Assembly (NCBI RefSeq): GCF_002994745.2
Contig: NC_037091.1
Location: 29,828,289 to 29,892,288 of the forward strand
DNA: 64,000 nucleotides
From: Rosa chinensis
Taxonomy: Eukaryota; Streptophyta; Magnoliopsida; Rosales; Rosaceae
Reading direction: 5' to 3'
This document shows, in pieces, positions 58,946 to 64,000 of this stretch. Every line of letters begins with the position of its first letter. The first letter of the stretch is position 1. The notes beneath the pieces are model-generated. The model did no database searches, was not told the DNA's origin, and saw only the letters and a program-made list of their open reading frames with translations. A program made the position numbers and the translations under genes.

Positions 58946-60209
58946 GAAGCTTGAAGTCTAAACATTGTTTTCAGATGTGTTATATTCATCCTGTTGGAAC
59001 AAGGGCTGGATTGGTCTGGTGTGCAGTGGTTGTATTTTTGGGCTGAAAACTCAGTGAGTGTGGACCCTGGGCTGAAATCTCAGCAATGGAAGAGATTGGG
59101 TTTTGCATAGTGGCCGAGCAATAATTGTATTTCAAATAATCACTGCAAGAGCAAATACCTTGTTTAAGGAAAATGGAACCTGTTTTTATCTCGACCAATC
59201 TGAATGCATGGTGACAGAAGCATGAATAACAGTCTACTGAGTGGTCTACTTAGATATCTGCACATGAATGCCGGTACAGGGATCTCAATCTACAATCGTA
59301 TCATCACATTCTTTATTGGTGATTTTGTAGATTGATCTTTCTCAATGGATGCAGACATGAATCAGTATTTCTACATGCAGAAGTGTGATACTCAAGATAT
59401 CAATGTATTGGTATTCAAACTAAGGTATTCAATCCTTCTCACTTCTTCATAAACTCTGAGGAAGAATCAGTATCAGGATACTACAAAATAAGCTAATATT
59501 TGTGTATCTATTGATTTTACTAAGCTAATCTTCGTAACCACTGCTATTTAATTTTGACACAACCTCAGCATACGACACCAGCTCTGATGAACTAGTTATA
59601 TTGTTACTACTTGTCTGCTTCACAAAAGCAAGGAAAAGAGAAAGATACAGGCTTATATTCTAAGATGATTGCAAATACATGCATATAAATCGGTGTTTGG
59701 ATCGAAACTCATTTAAGCTAGCCTTAGATATCAGCCTGATGATATTTTGGAGACTCAAATCAAGGAAGGAGAATTATCATGCCACTTGCCTATGGCTACG
59801 TCTCCAGCAAATTCTTGATCAGCCACCCCACTAGACCACCGCAATGGTAAAGACATGCGATCAGAGTTTCTCAAGAACAGATGAGAAATAAAAATTGCCA
59901 TAATCCTTTTTTTAATGTGCTAGAAGTACTAAGCATTCATATGAGTCATATCTTATTTTGATAGTAAGGTGGTTAGAGGAAAAAAGGAACAGAATATACA
60001 TTTTTGAATAGCAAGGGACACACCGCTCATTGCTGCTTGCTCTGACAATCATAAGAGTCTCATCACTGTCAAGGTGTATAACTGTATGTTTGCTCGTAAC
60101 CCTTCCAAATACATAAGAAAAGGAACATAACAGGTTAAGAGCTAATCATGTTTAATTTGAAGTTTTGAACTACTAGACCAGAGATCATACCTTTGACATA
60201 GGTAAAGTC
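58946..60209 (-). other. Mostly non-coding, with weak minus-strand exon-like stretches
   Basis: The minus strand of about 60120-60010 reads a 35-residue open stretch ('FGRVTSKHTVIHLDSDETLM..') and about 59880-59770 another ('RMSLPLRWSSGVADQEFAGD..'). A third occurs at 59180-58990 ('MQNPISSIAEISAQGPHSLS..'). They have plant-exon-like codon use, but I do not recognise them and could not chain them with confidence. They may be exons of one minus-strand gene reaching beyond the window. Confidence 0.25.
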
Positions 60210-60362
60210 TGTTGAGAATATACACATCCCACATGGGAAAAATGAGACATTGCCTATGAGTTTATAAGGGTTTGGGCCACTCCATCCATTGCCAATTGGT
60301 TTTGGATGTGAACCCCAGATTACTTTATCAAGGTATCAGAGCCAGGTTACCCACGTGTGCAT

Positions 60363-63300
60363 TGTGAAGACCCGAAATTTCAGTTAAATATTTTGTAATT
60401 CAATATTTGTTCAGTTATATGAATTATGAATTGTGGGTGTGATTCGTATGTCGTTGCGTGAGAAATTTGGTTTCGAATGATTTTATTTTCGAAACGAACG
60501 TTATTTAGGGGGGTCACTAAAAATCGACTTTTTTTTACGTAAGGAATTTGGGGAAACTTTTTCACGAAAGTTGTAGAGCTCGTCGATACGAGTTCGTGCA
60601 TATGCGGAACGCAAAAATCGGAATTCATATGAAGAAGTTATAGCATTTGGAAAAGTTATCAAATTGGGTATATATATAAATGGAAAGTTTCCAAATTTAG
60701 GGTTTTCCATTTCTATCGGCAGTACTGTTCATCTCTCTCTCTCCCCCGAACCCGAGCTGAAAACAGAGCATAACTTCTCCGGCCGATATCTCCCTCGTCC
60801 GGCCACCAAACGACTTGATTTCAAAACCAATTTTGCTCTGCTTGACGTTGTCTACAATTTCCCAGAAGACATCGAGGTGAAAAATGAACTGTGGAGAGCG
60901 CTACAAGGCCGAGAAGCTACACAGCCCGAGCTGAAATCGCCCGAGCTGTTCCTCCCTTCGCCGGCTGATTTCTTCCTCCTCCGGCAACCAAATCACACCA
61001 TAATTCTTCCCTTAGCTTCGTATATTTCTTACGAAGCTTCCTGTGGCAGCCTTGCGCCGCCTTGTGGCTTGTGTCGGCGGCGGCAGCACGTTTTTCCTCT
61101 CCGGCCGACCTGGGGTGCGAAGGGAATATCCCGAGTTCTAGGTCACCAATATCCCGGCTTGTGTCCCCTTGAGTTTCTGATCAAGATTCCAAAAGACCCG
61201 GACCGGAGGTGAACGTTTTCACGCTCGTCGGAGCTCTCACCGGTTTCTGCAAAAATTCCGGCCAAACCGGACTGTTTTAGGTAATTTCGACCACTTCCAC
61301 TCATTTTCTGACTTCGTTCTAGTTATGAAAGTTTCTCAGATAGATGAAATGAAGAGGAGTAGCCTGGCCCCGACGCTTTTGGCGGTGGTCGGCGGCGGCT
61401 CTGCCTCTAACTCCGGCGTCCTTTTCCGGCCACTTCCGGGGGTCTCAAGGGCAGTTTCTGCTCATTTTAATGTTCTACATGTAGTTACGATCATTTCGAT
61501 ATATAGCATGTAAATTTTGGAGATCGTATGATTAAGTTATGAATTTTACGATTTCGATCGATTCCAATCGTCGATTTGTGATCTGTGAAGATCGGACCGT
61601 CCAATGGACTTATAGTTTTGATATAAAGATCGTAGGACTGTCTTGATGACCTAGTGTGGTCACGGGTGAAGATCCGACCGTTAGATCTTCGTATAAGTGC
61701 GTTTTATGAATTGTGTGCTAAGTTGAGGTATGTGGTTAGGTGATTGATGGTTTGAGTTGGCGGACGATTGTGAGTCCTATTTTGAGCTGTTAAGAAGACG
61801 CAGCGGGAATTTGAGGTGAGTAAATCTCACATGGTTCATTTACGAACCAAATTTCCTTATTGCACAATTATTCGTTATGTGTGAAAAATGGTTTTAAGGA
61901 ATGAGTTTTAAAGTATATAAAAAAATGAATTTCTTGGTTTTACTACGTGTGAACTATAGTTGGTATTAGTGGTCATTCCTGAGTGGATGATTACGTATAT
62001 ATATATTTACGTGAAATATATATATCTTGGTGGAATTGAGTGTGTAGTTTACTATTGTTGTGCAATGTGATGTTGAGGAAAATGTATGGTTTTGGAAATA
62101 AAAGATGGTTTTGTTGGCTTTGAGTTTTGAAAGAATAGGTATGGTTTTGGTGATGGTTTGAGTTGAGAAACAATATTTGGAAAATGATTTCGTTATTGTT
62201 TGAGGCTATTGGAGATGAGGAAACAATAGTATGTGATGACCTGTGTGGTGATCTGTGTGATGAGCTGTGTGGTGGTTGGCGTTATTAATGGATGTTTTTA
62301 GTAAATGTTTCTATTTATTTCTATTATTGAATTATTTGTTTTCTTGGTAATCTCCTGAACTAAATTCTATGCAGGGATTACTGTTTCTGAATTGATTGTT
62401 TTAATGGAATCTCCTGAACTAAGTTATATGCCGGGATTGCTATGATTTTATTGGTTGTTTTAATGTAATCTCCTGAACTATACTATATGCAGGGATTACT
62501 ATGCCTTCTTCTGTTTAATTTTAATGGAATATACTATATGCAGGGATTACTATGATTTCTTTTGTTTGTTTTAATGTGATCTCCTGAACTAAGTTTCTAT
62601 GCAGGGATTACTGATTTTTACTTAATGATTGTTGTGAGTGGTGTTGTGGGATTTGGAGTGAGGTGAACTGAGTTGTGATGCCCTAAGGTTGGCAGTTGGT
62701 TGTTATTGTGAGACAATGAGTATGATTTCGTGGTTGTGCCGTTGAGGCAAAGGAATGGTGATCAGATAGATTGTGGGGACGTACAATGGTTAAAATATTG
62801 GGAGTTATTTGTATAGTTGGAGATTGTGGGAAGTGAGATAAAATGAATTGAGAGACAGAGCATGTGGGTTTAGTTGGGTTGAAATTATTGAGCGTGATAA
62901 AGAGTTATTTGAACTTGATGCTTTTGTTGAGATAATTGCTTATTGATGTTGTTAGACTGAGATAGTGAAAGCTTGTTTCGTGGAATTAAATGTTAATGCT
63001 TTAATTGTCTCACGAATTGAGGAATTATAAGCATGTGTGACGTGAGTCACTTTAATTGAGTTTACTCATACGGGCTGAAAAGCTTAGCGGGTTTGTTTTG
63101 TTCATTCCCAGTGCACTATTCTCTGGTGTAGGGGTTTTTGTGCAGGTTAGAATATCGGGTGATCGTTATCAAAGCTGAGGTGGACTTCCGTCACGTGGGT
63201 GTAGAAGGGCGCTTATACTTGTAGTCTTCCGCTGTGTAGTGAGTTGGTGAGAGTGGTTACAAGTTGAATTGATATTCAGTTTAATTTGTAAACTATTGTA

Positions 63301-63458
63301 ATGTAATATGTGACTCTAAAGAACGAGTCGGTATTGACATTGTGAGTTCAGTTTGGTTGTTACTTAGTTATTTGAAAAATTTTCTATATGTGTTTTCGTG
63401 TGTTTGTTCTCGCGTTTCGGATTTTGAATTTTCTTTATTCAAAATTCGGGGCGTGACA
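60363..63458 (+). mobile_element. Solo LTR, 3096 bp
   Basis: The termini are TGTGAAGACCCG (60363) and CGGGGCGTGACA (63458). The target duplication is TGCAT (60358-60362 and 63459-63463). A TATA box lies at about 60669-60679. The transcribed-leader-like part (60700-61300) is GC-rich and gives a spurious 182-codon frame (60664-61212). It has a minisatellite near 62340-62612. There is no second LTR and no gag or pol, so it arose by LTR-LTR recombination or is an LTR-only insertion. Confidence 0.88.
62340..62612 (+). repeat. Minisatellite with core TCTCCTGAACTAAGTTATATGC
   Basis: Five imperfect units of about 58 bp, each with 'CTCCTGAACTA' followed by 'ATGCAGGGATTACT' (one unit lacks the first half). 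It lies in the 3' half of the solo LTR. Confidence 0.85.
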
Positions 63459-63585
63459 TGCATGCCTCATCGGAGAGTCACCCAAAGTTGTTCACATGTA
63501 TGGCTTGAAAATTCGCCACACATGCGGGGGCGTGTTGAGAATATACACCTCACATGGGAAAAATGGGACATTGCCTATGAATTCA

Positions 63586-64000
63586 CAACATCAATTCCAT
63601 CCTTAGAAACAAAGAAAACCAACTTTTACATCCTCAAGAAGGTCAGCACATGGCTGCTGCATCACCTTGAAACCAAATTTAGCCAATTCCAGACTAGATT
63701 TCTTAGCTGATACTAAAAAATGATGTATATGATCCAGTCAAATCATTGGCCCAATTTGTTTATGAATTTAGAAGTTGTAATCTAAATAATGAGATAAAGG
63801 CACTTGAGCATAGAAGTACTAGGAAAAGTAGATGGGGACAAGTATAACCAAGGGAAATAGCACATGCCTTTACTCCTAGCTTATTTGCACTCGTCTCAAA
63901 TTCAGTCAGATCAGCATGTACCTGAATTTGCCCAAATCTGCAACCATCCCAAGTAGAGAGTTTTTAGTTCCCAATGAAAACGGAAGCAACGATCTAAATG
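63586..64000 (-). other. Right edge, possible exon-like minus-strand sequence
   Basis: Two minus-strand stretches (about 63990-63920, '..LGWLQIWANSG' or '..MVADLGKFR' before a GTACAT; about 63710-63605, '..KKSSLELAKFGFKVMQQP..') look exon-like but are unrecognised. They could belong with the stretches at 58990-60120, which would put the TRIM and solo LTR in an intron of that gene. Confidence 0.25.

Larger units (their letters stand above)
60210..63585 (+). mobile_element. Second TRIM, interrupted and 3'-truncated
   Basis: It has a 121-bp LTR (60210-60330) and a diverged PBS (AGGTATCAGAGCC, 60331-60343). The internal part is split by a 3096-bp insertion and resumes at 63464. The second LTR (from 63533) matches for only about 50 bp before unrelated sequence. 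It belongs to the same family as the complete copy at 51349-51702. Confidence 0.88.

Noticed and set aside
60664..61212. 182-codon frame as a gene
   Set aside because: It lies in the transcribed leader region of a solo LTR whose ends and target duplication are clear. It has no domain and a similar frame is not kept in the related LTRs.
1..64000. tRNA or rRNA genes
   Set aside because: I looked for tRNA-like A and B boxes and conserved rRNA segments and saw none I could defend. The tRNA-complementary sites found are retrotransposon primer sites.

Overview
The window is nuclear DNA of a flowering plant, almost certainly a eudicot. Genes have introns, CT/GA and AT microsatellites are common, and most of the sequence is nested transposable elements of plant type (Ty3/gypsy-like LTRs, L1, hAT, Mutator-like, CACTA, TRIM). 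Rosaceae is my best guess from the general look of the repeats. That is inference and nothing here proves it.

Layout. 1-9777: stacked LTR-type repeats with a non-autonomous Mutator-like element (1237-2325, perfect 9-bp target duplication) and a Tat-like LTR plus gag remnant (7093-8447). 10548-19254: a dead L1-type LINE (endonuclease, RT, zf-RVT, RNase H) split inside its RT by a 4.4-kb hAT element with its own BED-type transposase (12117-16559, 8-bp target duplication). 19255-28660: local duplications, then a tandem array of about 1.45-kb units, each carrying decayed minus-strand exons that resemble a MINDY/FAM63 (DUF544) deubiquitinase. 30870-31031: a CACTA-type terminus. 31528-37915: a minus-strand LTR containing a Mutator-like element (31805-35857) that contains a 2.8-kb solo LTR (31883-34694). 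39523-42742: two adjacent terminal-inverted-repeat elements, each carrying a captured gene piece, the N-terminus of a GRAS SCL6/HAM-type protein and part of a DRT102/RpiB-type sugar-phosphate isomerase. 43468-43882: a fold-back MITE.

Ordinary genes. The only intact ordinary gene I can support is RDM1 (45518-46640, plus strand, two coding exons, 166 aa), a component of RNA-directed DNA methylation. A minus-strand 2-oxoglutarate-dependent dioxygenase gene (48427-50961) is recognisable in four exons, but exon 3 is split by a 1.2-kb hAT-like insertion (8-bp target duplication) and exon 4 starts out of frame. Fragments of a second copy lie at 58200-58945.

Most unusual part. Between the dioxygenase gene and its fragments lie a 354-bp complete TRIM (51349-51702) and a 6.3-kb putatively autonomous Mutator-like element (about 51840-58130). 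The latter has two convergent spliced genes, a MuDR-type transposase (minus) and a 592-aa acidic, coiled-coil protein with a plant-mobile-domain/DUF1985-like middle (plus). Every inferred intron and leader of both genes is filled with copies of one palindrome (core CAATAGACGTCTATTG), and the exons are free of it. The right end of the window is another TRIM interrupted by a 3.1-kb solo LTR, plus weak exon-like segments I could not identify.
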